Below, in pieces: positions 1 to 6,962 of a stretch of DNA of 7,564 nucleotides. The DNA comes from an uncultured Limnohabitans sp. (GTDB taxonomy: Bacteria > Pseudomonadota > Gammaproteobacteria > Burkholderiales > Burkholderiaceae_C). Made by a program: the position numbers and the translations under genes. The DNA lies in contig NZ_CALBEX010000205.1 of NCBI RefSeq assembly GCF_937889215.1, forward strand, positions 1 to 7,564, given 5' to 3'. The notes beneath the pieces were generated by a model, which made no database searches, was not told where the DNA came from, and worked only from the letters and a program-made list of their open reading frames with translations. The first letter of the stretch is position 1, and each line of letters starts with the position of its first letter.

Positions 1-320
1 CGCAATTCACGCGTGACCGGGCCGAAGATGCGGGTGCCAATAGGCTCCAACTTAGCGTTCAGCAACACTGCAGCATTGCCATCGAATTTGATGAGGGAGC
101 CATCGCCACGGCGAATGCCTTTGGCGGTGCGAACCACCACAGCACTGTAGATCTCGCCTTTTTTGACGCGACCACGTGGGGCAGCTTCTTTGATGCTCAC
201 TTTGATGATGTCGCCAACACTTGCATAGCGACGCTTGGACCCGCCGAGCACCTTAATGCACAGCACGGACTTAGCGCCGGTGTTGTCGGCTACATCCAAC
301 CGAGATTCTGTCTGGATCAT
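1..320 (-). CDS. rplN: 50S ribosomal protein L14, 5' part (runs off left edge)
   Basis: L14 is a universal large-subunit protein that binds 23S rRNA and contributes to the contact with the small subunit. The frame begins at an ATG whose complement is at 318-320, starts [20 protein letters not shown], and stays open to the window edge. 106 residues are visible; bacterial L14 is usually about 122, so roughly the last 16 are outside. The L14 signature region lies at about residues 60-87 and contains [20 protein letters not shown]. The frame ends in FGPVTREL, as expected shortly before the L14 C-terminus. No strong Shine-Dalgarno sequence is seen; only a weak GGGAAC lies upstream. In most bacteria rplN opens the spc part of the ribosomal protein cluster, with rplX and rplE downstream, which would be to the left of this window. 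Its usual upstream neighbour rpsQ is absent; proC lies there in divergent orientation. Confidence 0.97.
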   Translation of the reverse strand, partial: MIQTESRLDVADNTGAKSVLCIKVLGGSKRRYASVGDIIKVSIKEAAPRGRVKKGEIYSAVVVRTAKGIRRGDGSLIKFDGNAAVLLNAKLEPIGTRIFGPVTREL

Positions 321-641
321 TTCTTTGTTCCCAACTTGTATTCTTTGTCTGCCAGCCCAAAAGCCAACAAACAAGAATCAGTCTTGGACCCGTCATTCAT
401 GCTGCAAACCACTCGCAACACTTCAGATTGGGCAGATACTTACACCTTTTGCAAGGCGAAGCCCACGATTATGCCAGCAAATGAGGGCGCGTGCAACAAC
501 TTCGCAAAAGTTTTTTGCAATTGCCCCGCTCTTTCAGTCATTGGGCCGATTCAAGCGCCAGGACGCCAGCGGCGACAATGTGCGGGCTGCATGCTTCATC
601 ACGCACACTGACCGCACAGATATTCCCCTTAGGCCCTCAAC
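321..641. other. Intergenic region between divergent rplN and proC
   Basis: These 321 bases separate two divergent genes. Besides the rplN promoter, they hold the presumed rplN leader (about 321-461) and the proC upstream region (about 520-641). A short perfect inverted repeat, GCAAAA (504-509) and TTTTGC (513-518), coincides with the UP-element-like block. For proC I see no convincing -35/-10 pair and only a weak AGG (632-634) before its ATG. An open frame crosses the region on the plus strand from inside rplN (235-645), but its residues match no family I know and it overlaps the end of rplN antisense, so I do not call it a gene. No tRNA or riboswitch is recognised. Confidence 0.6.
468..518 (-). 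promoter_or_regulatory. Probable sigma-70 promoter with UP element for rplN
   Basis: Read on the minus strand, a -35 box TTGCAC (491-496) and a -10 box CATAAT (468-473, five of six matches to TATAAT) are separated by exactly 17 bases. Directly upstream of the -35 box, 497-518 holds an A-tract then a T-tract (AAAAAACTTTTGCGAAG). This resembles the full UP-element consensus that binds the RNA polymerase alpha C-terminal domains, and it sits at the correct distance. Transcription would start near 461 and leave a leader of about 140 bases before the rplN ATG. Ribosomal operons commonly use such promoters. The boxes are read directly; function is inferred. Confidence 0.6.
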
Positions 642-1466
642 ATGACCTCTTCTGAACACCACATCGCCTTCATCGGCGGCGGCAACATGGCCAGCGCCAT
701 CATTGGCGGCCTGATTCGCAAAGGCATGAAGCCCGATCAAATCACCGTGATCGAACCTTTTGCCCAGACCGCCGCCAAATTAAAGACTGACTTTGGCATC
801 AGCGCCTGGCCCTGCGCCCATCCGTCCTTGGTCCAAGCCGACTTGGTCGTCTGGGCTGTGAAGCCCCAAATGTTCAGCGAAGCCGCAGTTCCAGTCATGC
901 CACACACGCGTCAAGCCCTGCACCTGTCTGTCGCCGCCGGCATTCGCTCGGACAGCATCTGCCGCTGGATCGGTACTGAGCGCGTGGTGCGCAGCATGCC
1001 CAATACCCCGGCACTGGTGGGCCAAGGCATCACCGCCTTGTTCCCCTGCCCCAGCGTCACGCCCGCTGACCGATCGCTGGTCGAGCAGGTCATTGGCACC
1101 ACCGGTCAGTTTCTTTGGGTCACGCAAGAGTCGCAACTCGATGCCGTGACCGCCTTGTCCGGTTCAGGTCCGGCGTATGTGTTTTATTTTTTAGAGGCCA
1201 TGACCGAAGCAGGCACAGGCATGGGCTTATCGCCCGAGCAGGCCTACCAGTTGGCTGTGGCAACATTCTCGGGCGCAGCCAGCTTGGCCGCAGCATCCAC
1301 CGAGTCTCCCGAAGTGCTGCGCCAGCGCGTCACCTCGAAAGGTGGCACCACCTACGCGGCCATCACCTCGATGGAGGCCTCTGGCATCAAAGCCTCGTTT
1401 GTGAAGGCCATGCAGGCAGCGCAGCTGCGAGCGGGCGAATTGGGCGATGAATTTGGCAAGGCTTGA
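642..1466 (+). CDS. proC: Pyrroline-5-carboxylate reductase
   Basis: ProC catalyses the last step of proline synthesis, reducing 1-pyrroline-5-carboxylate to L-proline with NAD(P)H in the cytoplasm. The 274-residue product has the usual family length. It shows the N-terminal Rossmann glycine motif IGGGNMA (residues 11-17), AVKPQ (72-76), RSMPNTPALVGQGITAL (117-133), the ALSGSGPAYVFYFLEAM segment (171-187) and the C-terminal P5C reductase signature around LRQRVTSKGGTT (226-237). The C-terminal helical part forms the dimer and substrate site in known members. The ATG at 642 gives a normal-length N-terminus, with only seven residues before the first strand of the Rossmann fold; the ribosome binding site is weak. 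It is divergent from rplN and convergent with ubiA, so it is probably transcribed alone. No truncation or missing key residue is seen. Confidence 0.97.
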   Translation: MTSSEHHIAFIGGGNMASAIIGGLIRKGMKPDQITVIEPFAQTAAKLKTDFGISAWPCAHPSLVQADLVVWAVKPQMFSEAAVPVMPHTRQALHLSVAAGIRSDSICRWIGTERVVRSMPNTPALVGQGITALFPCPSVTPADRSLVEQVIGTTGQFLWVTQESQLDAVTALSGSGPAYVFYFLEAMTEAGTGMGLSPEQAYQLAVATFSGAASLAAASTESPEVLRQRVTSKGGTTYAAITSMEASGIKASFVKAMQAAQLRAGELGDEFGKA

Positions 1467-1489
1467 GGGTTTGAGGGCCAGGGGCCGCA

Positions 1490-2359
1490 TCAGGCGACGC
1501 CCGCACCCAGGCTGGTCGACAGCGCCACCCCAGCAAACACACTGAACCCCAGCCAATGGTTCAAGCGAAAAGCCTTGAAGCAGCCTTCTCGGGTGCGGTC
1601 CTTGATCAACCATACATGCCAGGCCACTTGCACAGCAGCCCCGCCAAGGCCCGCCCACATCCAAACCCCTCGCGCAGGCGCATCCAGCAACACTGCCCAA
1701 ACCACCCCATACGCCCCATAAAACCCGGTGATGGCGGCCACATCAAAGCGGCCCAGCGTGATGGCCGAAGTTTTCATGCCGATTTTCAGATCGTCATCAC
1801 GGTCCACCATGGCGTACTCGGTGTCATAAGCCAGCACCCAAAACAAGTTGCCCAGCAACAAGCCCCATGCCAAAGGCGGCACCTCGCTTTGAATGGCGGC
1901 AAAAGCCATTGGGATACCAAAACTGAAAGCCACACCCAACACCGCCTGAGGCATCGAGACCATGCGCTTGGCGTAGGGGTAAACCAAGGTCACTGCCAAC
2001 GCGGTAAACGACCATGCCACTGCAGCACGGTTGGTGGTGAGCACCAATCCAAATGCACACAAAGCCAAAAAAACACCCACGCCAAGCGCCTCTTTCACGC
2101 CCAAGCGCCCACTGGTCACTGGGCGTTGCGCTGTGCGTTTGACGTGCTTGTCAAAATCACGGTCCGCCACATCGTTGACACAGCAGCCCGCACTGCGCAT
2201 GAGAAAAGTGCCCAACGTGAAGACCACGATCAGATGCCAGCCAGGAAAGCCCCCTGCCGCAACCCACAGGGCTGACAAAGTGGGCCACAACAACAGCAAC
2301 CAACCTGCAGGCCGGTTCCAGCGAATCAGGTCCAGATAAAGCTTGAGTCGGTCGGCCAT
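1490..2359 (-). CDS. ubiA: 4-hydroxybenzoate polyprenyltransferase (ubiquinone synthesis)
   Basis: UbiA is an integral membrane prenyltransferase that joins a polyprenyl diphosphate (octaprenyl in many proteobacteria) to 4-hydroxybenzoate, the first membrane step of ubiquinone synthesis. The 289-residue protein has the usual length and many hydrophobic segments. Both aspartate-rich motifs that bind the diphosphate through Mg2+ are intact: NDVADRDFD (residues 62-70) and [12 protein letters not shown] (179-190, fitting DxxYxxxDxxxD). The start [20 protein letters not shown] matches the typical UbiA N-terminus, which supports the ATG at 2357-2359. The gene begins 3 bases after the sulP stop codon and has only a weak ribosome binding site inside the end of sulP, so translation is probably coupled to sulP. 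ubiC, a frequent partner elsewhere, is not in this window. Confidence 0.97.
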   Translation of the reverse strand: MADRLKLYLDLIRWNRPAGWLLLLWPTLSALWVAAGGFPGWHLIVVFTLGTFLMRSAGCCVNDVADRDFDKHVKRTAQRPVTSGRLGVKEALGVGVFLALCAFGLVLTTNRAAVAWSFTALAVTLVYPYAKRMVSMPQAVLGVAFSFGIPMAFAAIQSEVPPLAWGLLLGNLFWVLAYDTEYAMVDRDDDLKIGMKTSAITLGRFDVAAITGFYGAYGVVWAVLLDAPARGVWMWAGLGGAAVQVAWHVWLIKDRTREGCFKAFRLNHWLGFSVFAGVALSTSLGAGVA

Positions 2360-2362
2360 GGC

Positions 2363-3844
2363 TCAATGCCCAATGATCAGGTCTTTGCCGTCTTTGTCGT
2401 GCACGGCAAACTTATCGACCAAGGTGGCACTGGCCTGGTTGAGCCCTCGCACTTCCACCTCCACGCCTTCGCGTCGGAATTTGAAGACCACTTTGTCCAA
2501 GGCACTGACTGCCGTGATGTCCCAGAAGTGCGCGCGGCTCACGTCAATGACCACTTTGGCGACCTTTTCGCCGAAGTCAAACGCGTTGACAAAGCGCTCG
2601 GCGCTGGCAAAAAACACCTGCCCCACCACCTGGTAGCTGTGAGCATCGGGTGTGCGGTCTGAATGCACCAACAAAATTTGGCCAATTTTGTGGGCAAAGA
2701 AAAAGCCCGACAACAACACACCGGTCAACACGCCTTGCGCCAAGTCGTGGGTAAACACCGTCACCACCACCGTGGCCAGCATGACCACGCTCGAACTCTT
2801 GGGGTGTTCACGCAGGTTCTTGAACGAGCCCCAATTGAAGGTGCCGATCGACACCATGATCATCACCGCCACCAATGCGGCCATCGGGATCTGGCTGACC
2901 CACTCACCCAAAAACACCACCAAGATCAGCAACACAACGCCCGCCACCAAGGTCGACAAACGGCCCCGGCCACCGGACTTCACGTTGATCACCGACTGGC
3001 CAATCATGGCGCAACCGGCCATGCCGCCAATGAAACCGGTGGCGATGTTGGCCACGCCTTGGCCCACACACTCACGGCTCTTGTTGCTCTGGGTGTCGGT
3101 CATGTCGTCGACGATGGTCGCGGTCATGAGCGACTCCAGCAAACCCACCACCATGAGCGTGGCCGAGTAGGGCAGGATGGTCATGAACGTGTCCCAGTTC
3201 AAGGGCACGTCGGGCAGCAAGAACACGGGCAAGCTGCTGGGCAACTCGCCCATGTCACCCACGGTGCGGATGTCCAGGCCCAGCGCAATGGACACGGCTG
3301 TGAGCACCACGATGGTTACCAGCGGCGAAGGCACGGCCTTGGTGAAGTAAGGCAGGCCGTAGATGATGGCCAGGCCCGCGGCGGTCATGGCATACACATG
3401 CCAGGTCACGCCCACGGTGCTCGGGTTGAGCTCGGGCAACTGGGCCATGAAAATCAAGATCGCCAGCGCGTTCACAAAGCCGGTGACGACCGAGCGCGAC
3501 ACAAAGCGCATCAACTGCCCCAGGTGCAGCCAGCCCGCGATCACCTGCAACACACCCGTGAGCACGGTGGCGGCCAGCAGGTATTGCAAGCCGTGGTCTT
3601 TGACCAGGGACGCGATCACCAACGCCATCGCGCCCGTGGCCGCCGAAATCATGCCGGGGCGACCGCCCGCAAACGCGATGATGGTGGCGATCGAAAACGA
3701 TGCGTAGAGCCCGACCTTCGGGTCCACGCCCGCAATGATGGAAAACGCAATCGCCTCAGGGATAAGGGCCAGCGCGACCACCAGGCCGGCGAGGATGTCA
3801 TTGCGAATATTGAAAAGCCAGGTGCGGCGCAGATGAGCAAGCAT
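2363..3844 (-). CDS. SulP-family inorganic anion permease with STAS domain
   Basis: SulP (SLC26-like) proteins move inorganic anions such as sulfate or bicarbonate, and in some cases dicarboxylates, across the inner membrane. The 493-residue product has an N-terminal SulP entry motif (about residues 11-50, with [20 protein letters not shown]), then multiple membrane segments to about residue 392. It contains the conserved stretch [14 protein letters not shown] (234-247) and the conserved [19 protein letters not shown] (270-288), followed by [10 protein letters not shown] cytoplasmic STAS domain follows at about 403-485, with [20 protein letters not shown] (431-450) as its core. It is at the shorter end for SulP proteins, but no domain is missing. 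Substrate cannot be decided from sequence; bicarbonate or sulfate are both reasonable. The start has a poor ribosome binding site. The gene lies 64 bases after the DUF3047 gene and 3 bases before ubiA, so it probably shares a transcript with ubiA at least. Confidence 0.92.
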   Translation of the reverse strand: MLAHLRRTWLFNIRNDILAGLVVALALIPEAIAFSIIAGVDPKVGLYASFSIATIIAFAGGRPGMISAATGAMALVIASLVKDHGLQYLLAATVLTGVLQVIAGWLHLGQLMRFVSRSVVTGFVNALAILIFMAQLPELNPSTVGVTWHVYAMTAAGLAIIYGLPYFTKAVPSPLVTIVVLTAVSIALGLDIRTVGDMGELPSSLPVFLLPDVPLNWDTFMTILPYSATLMVVGLLESLMTATIVDDMTDTQSNKSRECVGQGVANIATGFIGGMAGCAMIGQSVINVKSGGRGRLSTLVAGVVLLILVVFLGEWVSQIPMAALVAVMIMVSIGTFNWGSFKNLREHPKSSSVVMLATVVVTVFTHDLAQGVLTGVLLSGFFFAHKIGQILLVHSDRTPDAHSYQVVGQVFFASAERFVNAFDFGEKVAKVVIDVSRAHFWDITAVSALDKVVFKFRREGVEVEVRGLNQASATLVDKFAVHDKDGKDLIIGH

Positions 3845-3908
3845 GAATAAGGAAGCGCTGAAGGCAAAAGGGCCTTATTTTAAAGTGACCCCATGTCCAG
3901 CGATGCCG
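3845..3908 (-). promoter_or_regulatory. Spacer before sulP with possible weak promoter
   Basis: On the minus strand this 64-base spacer holds TAAAAT, a reasonable -10 box (five of six), but no matching -35 box at 16-18 bases. A short inverted repeat AAGGC (3861-3865) and GCCTT (3872-3876) is present. It lacks a following U-run on the minus strand, so it is not a convincing terminator. A separate sulP-ubiA promoter is possible; read-through from upstream is equally possible. Confidence 0.25.
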
Positions 3909-4670
3909 TCAGCGCCAACGCAGTTGGGCGATCCATCCGCTGCTGCGAGCTTGCGTGTTGTCACTGTCAGCACCAATGACGACCGCGCTGACCGGTGGCA
4001 AGGCCGCTGTGGTGCTGCCGGCGGGCAGTTCGTCGCCAAAAAGCACGAGAAAGTCTTGCGCCACGTCGCGCGACACGCTCAGCCACTGTTGCTCTGGTGC
4101 GCCGCTGCCTTGCACCACCACGTAACGCACCCGCCTGCTGTAAGGGTTAGCGGCGCTCGTGCTGCTGGTTTGCAGTGGGTCCCACAGGTAACACACGGTG
4201 GCTGCGGGCAGGTTTTCACCGGTGACCGCCCGCGCCACGCGCAACAACGTGCGTTCGCCAAAGGGCACGCGATCGAGCGCATGGTCAAACATCACGCAAA
4301 CTTTGAGCGCGATGTCATCGCCGTCTTTTCGTCGCAAATCGGCCGGTCGCTGGCCCCCGCTCAAGGCTTGGTCCAAGCGCCAGCGCCATTGCAGTATGCC
4401 CGCTGTGCCGCGCCACTCGTGTGCCCAAGTGCCGTAAGAGTTGTCGGTGCGCATCTGCACGCCAGCCACACCGTCGACCTGCCCCAAGTCAAAACGCGTG
4501 GCGCTGACCTCGGGTTTGTTGGGCAAGCCCACAAACCGCCAGCCCGGTGCCGTGGCGCTGTGCTGGCTGGTGAAGGGTGACAAAGCACCCGACAAAGGCA
4601 GTGGCGATGTGGCGTTTGCACTCAATGCCCCGACCCCCACAAAAGCGAGTGCGACGAGGTGTCGAGTCAC
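3909..4670 (-). CDS. Probable exported DUF3047-family protein
   Basis: The function is unknown. I chose the GTG at 4668-4670, giving 253 residues. This start yields a clear signal peptide (MTRHLVALAFVGVGALSANA, cleavage near residue 20) and lies 4 bases after the stop of the upstream fusion gene, with GAGG (4682-4685) as a ribosome binding site 11 bases away. An upstream ATG at 4736 in the same frame would add 22 residues that overlap the fusion gene and hide the signal peptide. The mature part is rich in Trp and short beta-like strands and shows a DUF3047-like pattern: GILQWRWRLD (91-100), KDGDDIALKVCVMFD (115-129), VCYLWD (159-164), SRDVAQDFLVLFGDE (200-214) and VIGADSDNTQ (231-240). The family assignment is from memory of its pattern. 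It would act in the periplasm or be lipid-free and secreted, since no lipobox Cys follows the signal. Tight linkage to the fusion gene suggests a joint role. Confidence 0.75.
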   Translation of the reverse strand: MTRHLVALAFVGVGALSANATSPLPLSGALSPFTSQHSATAPGWRFVGLPNKPEVSATRFDLGQVDGVAGVQMRTDNSYGTWAHEWRGTAGILQWRWRLDQALSGGQRPADLRRKDGDDIALKVCVMFDHALDRVPFGERTLLRVARAVTGENLPAATVCYLWDPLQTSSTSAANPYSRRVRYVVVQGSGAPEQQWLSVSRDVAQDFLVLFGDELPAGSTTAALPPVSAVVIGADSDNTQARSSGWIAQLRWR

Positions 4671-4674
4671 GACT

Positions 4675-6840
4675 TCAAACGCCTCGTTTGAAGTCGTGGT
4701 ATTTCTTGGCCCAAGCCAGCAACTTCTGCGGCGCATGGGCCCGCTTCCATTCGCCTGCCGCGTATTTGTTGGCCTCTGACATCGTGGGGTAGGTGTGGAT
4801 GGTGCCCAAAATTTTGTTCAGACCCAAGCCATGTTTCATGGCCAGCACGTACTCAGCCAACAAATCTCCCGCATGCGCGCCAACGATGGTCACGCCCAAA
4901 ATTTTGTCTTTACCCGGCACTGTGAGCACCTTCACAAAGCCGTGCGTTTCGCTGTCTGCAATGGCGCGGTCGAGGTCGTCAATGCCGTACTTGGTCACCT
5001 CATAAGGGATATTCTTTTCTTTCGCTTCTTGCTCGTTCAGGCCCACACGCGCCACCTCGGGGTCGATGAAGGTAGCCCATGGGATGACCGAGTAGTCGGC
5101 CTTGAACAGCTTCCATTCGCCAAACAGTGCATTGACGGCGGCGTACCAAGCTTGGTGCGCGGCGGTGTGGGTGAACTGGAAGGGGCCCGCCACATCGCCA
5201 GCGGCGTAGATATTGGGGTAGATGGTTTGCAGGTACTCGTTGGTCTGCACCGTGCGATGGGTAGGGATGCCCAAGTCTTCCAGGCCATAGCCCTGCAGCC
5301 GCGCCACGCGGCCCACGGCGCACAGCAACTGGTCGAACACGATGCGTTTTTCCGCACCGGCGTGTTCCACCACCAAGGTCTTTTCGCCGTTCACCAGTTC
5401 GCAGCGCAACGCCTTGTGGCCGGTGAGCACTTGCACGCCGTCGGCCTCCAGTGAAACTTTGGCAAGTTCGCTCACCTCCTCGTCTTCGCGCACCATGATG
5501 CGTGCACCCATTTCCACTTGTGTGACGTGCGAACCCAGACGGGCAAAGCTTTGTGCGAGTTCGCTGCCGATGGGGCCACCGCCCAACACCACCAAACGCT
5601 GGGGCACTTCATCGAGCTTCGCAAATTCGTCCCACAACGTGTCGCTGGTCACGTAGCCCACGTCATCCAGACCGGGCAGTGGCGGCACAAAGGGGCGGGC
5701 ACCAGCAGCGATCACGATGCTGCGGGCCGTTAAGCGTTGGGTTGTGCCGTCGTTCAACGCCACCTCCACCGTCCACGGGTTCACTAATCTGCCGTAGCCC
5801 TGCAACACCTCCACGCCCAAGCCCGTGTAGCGCTCGATGCTGTCGTGTGGCTCGATGGCGGCAATCACGTCGTGCACCCGCTGCATCACCGCCTTGAAAC
5901 TGAAGCTCGGTGATGCGTCACTCAGACCGTACTTCGACCCATGACGCATTTGTTGGGCCAGCTTGGCGCTTTTGATCAGCGCTTTGCTCGGCACGCAGCC
6001 GTAGTTCAAGCAGTCGCCGCCCATTTTGTGGGCCTCGATCAGCGTGACCTTGGCCTTGACCGCTGCCGCGATGTAGGCACTGACCAAACCACCGGCGCCG
6101 CCGCCGATGACAATCAGGTTGCGGTCGAAGGTCTTGGGGCGCTGGTCGGCCCAGCGGGCGTAGACCTTGCGCTTTTGCACCGCGGCCACGATGCGACGAG
6201 CGATCAGCGGGAAAATACCCAGCAGCACAAAGCTGCCCAAAAGCGCGGGACTCAAAATGCCTTGCACCGATTCGAGCTGCGCCAGCTGCGTGCCCGCGTT
6301 CACAAACACGGCCGTGCCGGCCAACATGCCGATTTGGCTGACACCGTAAAAAGTCCAAACCTTCATGCGTGTCAGGCCCATGAGCAAGTTGATCAGGAAA
6401 AACGGCACCACCGGAATCAGGCGCAGCGTGAAGAGGTAAAACGCCCCTTCTTTGTCCACGCCCGCGTTGATGTCGGCCAAACGGTTGCCAAACTTGCCCT
6501 CCACCCAATCGCGCAAGACAAAGCGCGACGCCAAAAACGCCAGCGTGGCGCCGACAGAAGATGCAAACGACACGATCAACAAACCTTGCCACAACCCAAA
6601 AATCGCGCCGCCGGCCAGCGTGATGATGGTTGCGCCGGGGATGGACAAAGCCGTGGCGGCCACATACAGCAAGAAATACACCGCAGCCACCGTGAGCGGC
6701 TGCTCAGCGTGCAGCTGGGCAAAACTGGCTTGGCTGGCTTTGAGTTGCTCAAAGCTCAGAAACCGACCCAAGTCGAGGGCCACAAACGCACCCACGGCCA
6801 ACGCCAGCAAGAGCAACAACAAAATTTGACGAAGGCGCAT
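4675..6840 (-). CDS. TVP38/TMEM64 membrane domain fused to FAD-dependent disulfide oxidoreductase
   Basis: This 721-residue protein has two parts. Residues 1-220 form a TVP38/TMEM64 (SNARE-associated, DedA-like) membrane domain with hydrophobic segments near 4-24, 50-68, 70-105, 135-156, 162-182 and 197-215, and the family hallmark FTLRLIPVVPFFLINLLMG (137-155). Residues 240-721 form a class I pyridine nucleotide-disulfide oxidoreductase. It has the FAD motif GGGAGG (246-251), the redox-active pair Cys277/Cys282 in GGDCLNYGCVPSK, a second nucleotide motif GGGPIGSE (420-427) with Glu443 at the end of the following strand (typical of NADH users), FAD contact AAGDV (546-550), and the dimerisation domain from about 585. 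In the C-terminal catalytic motif HTYPTMSE (682-689), Tyr684 stands where lipoamide dehydrogenase has its catalytic His, while Glu689 is kept. The mercuric reductase C-terminal Cys pair is absent. It is therefore probably neither a lipoamide dehydrogenase nor a true MerA. The substrate is unknown. The start is supported by GGAG 7 bases upstream and by a normal TVP38 N-terminus. Confidence 0.92.
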   Translation of the reverse strand: MRLRQILLLLLLALAVGAFVALDLGRFLSFEQLKASQASFAQLHAEQPLTVAAVYFLLYVAATALSIPGATIITLAGGAIFGLWQGLLIVSFASSVGATLAFLASRFVLRDWVEGKFGNRLADINAGVDKEGAFYLFTLRLIPVVPFFLINLLMGLTRMKVWTFYGVSQIGMLAGTAVFVNAGTQLAQLESVQGILSPALLGSFVLLGIFPLIARRIVAAVQKRKVYARWADQRPKTFDRNLIVIGGGAGGLVSAYIAAAVKAKVTLIEAHKMGGDCLNYGCVPSKALIKSAKLAQQMRHGSKYGLSDASPSFSFKAVMQRVHDVIAAIEPHDSIERYTGLGVEVLQGYGRLVNPWTVEVALNDGTTQRLTARSIVIAAGARPFVPPLPGLDDVGYVTSDTLWDEFAKLDEVPQRLVVLGGGPIGSELAQSFARLGSHVTQVEMGARIMVREDEEVSELAKVSLEADGVQVLTGHKALRCELVNGEKTLVVEHAGAEKRIVFDQLLCAVGRVARLQGYGLEDLGIPTHRTVQTNEYLQTIYPNIYAAGDVAGPFQFTHTAAHQAWYAAVNALFGEWKLFKADYSVIPWATFIDPEVARVGLNEQEAKEKNIPYEVTKYGIDDLDRAIADSETHGFVKVLTVPGKDKILGVTIVGAHAGDLLAEYVLAMKHGLGLNKILGTIHTYPTMSEANKYAAGEWKRAHAPQKLLAWAKKYHDFKRGV

Positions 6841-6847
6841 GAAAAAA

Positions 6848-6851
6848 CTCC
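6848..6851 (-). promoter_or_regulatory. Ribosome binding site of the TVP38-reductase fusion gene
   Basis: GGAG on the minus strand lies 7 bases before the ATG at 6838-6840. It is the clearest Shine-Dalgarno sequence in the window and fixes the start of the fusion protein. Confidence 0.75.
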
Positions 6852-6867
6852 AAAATTATCGAGGCCC

Positions 6868-6926
6868 GGTAACGAGCACCCCTGAGGCGACTTGACCATA
6901 ACCTCAGTTACCTGTTTATTCGGTAA
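6868..6926. repeat. Cluster of inverted GGTAAC/GTTACC elements, possible operator
   Basis: Three related arms lie within 59 bases: GGTAAC (6868-6873), GTTACC (6907-6912) and GGTAA (6922-6926). The last two form a perfect inverted repeat TTACC-N9-GGTAA (6908-6926), a size typical of dimeric repressor sites. A second inverted repeat, CTGAGG (6882-6887) and CCTCAG (6902-6907), lies between the first two arms. A further AGTTAC (6939-6944) repeats 6906-6911. The cluster is 28-86 bases upstream of the fusion gene, so it could regulate that gene or form structure in its leader. No regulator gene is in the window. Confidence 0.4.
6892..6920 (+). promoter_or_regulatory. Possible plus-strand promoter in the upstream spacer
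   Basis: TTGACC (6892-6897, five of six matches to the -35 consensus) and TTTATT (6915-6920, four of six matches to the -10) are 17 bases apart. The -10 box sits inside the TTACC-N9-GGTAA palindrome. The promoter would point away from the fusion gene, toward a 36-codon frame at 6963-7070 and then antisense into the Fic gene. I found no comparably good minus-strand promoter for the fusion gene. This is a sequence match only. Confidence 0.3.
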
Positions 6927-6962
6927 GATGGGGCAATTAGTTACAACTGCCGCATTCCCCTA

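Noticed and set aside
235..645. 136-codon plus-strand frame across the rplN-proC spacer
   Set aside because: It overlaps rplN antisense, matches no family, and the spacer is better explained by promoter sequence.
1556..2275. 239-codon plus-strand open frame opposite ubiA
   Set aside because: It is antisense to both intact aspartate-rich motifs of UbiA and has no protein-like features.
2671..2691. Palindrome-like ACAAAAT...ATTTTGT
   Set aside because: It lies inside sulP, encodes the end of the last membrane segment, and has no gene start nearby to regulate.
2663..3850. 395-codon plus-strand open frame opposite sulP
   Set aside because: It is antisense to a well-supported permease, extremely rich in His, Gln, Arg and Gly, and shows no family motif. 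It is the expected mirror of GC-rich coding sequence.
4671..4736. Upstream ATG (4736) as start of the DUF3047 protein
   Set aside because: It overlaps the fusion gene by 62 bases and would place 22 polar residues before the signal peptide. The GTG at 4670 fits better.
4804..4907. 14-base direct repeat GCCCAAAATTTTGT at 4804-4817 and 4894-4907
   Set aside because: Both copies encode a K-I-L-G tetrapeptide in the reductase (DKILGV and NKILGT) with the same codons. Coding similarity explains it without a mobile or regulatory role.
6855..6860. GATAAT on the minus strand as a -10 box for the fusion gene
   Set aside because: Transcription would begin at or within the ribosome binding site, and no -35 box is found 16-18 bases upstream.
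5941..6885. 314-codon plus-strand open frame opposite the fusion gene
   Set aside because: It is antisense to clear TVP38 and FAD-binding motifs, with biased His/Gln/Arg composition and no recognisable domain.
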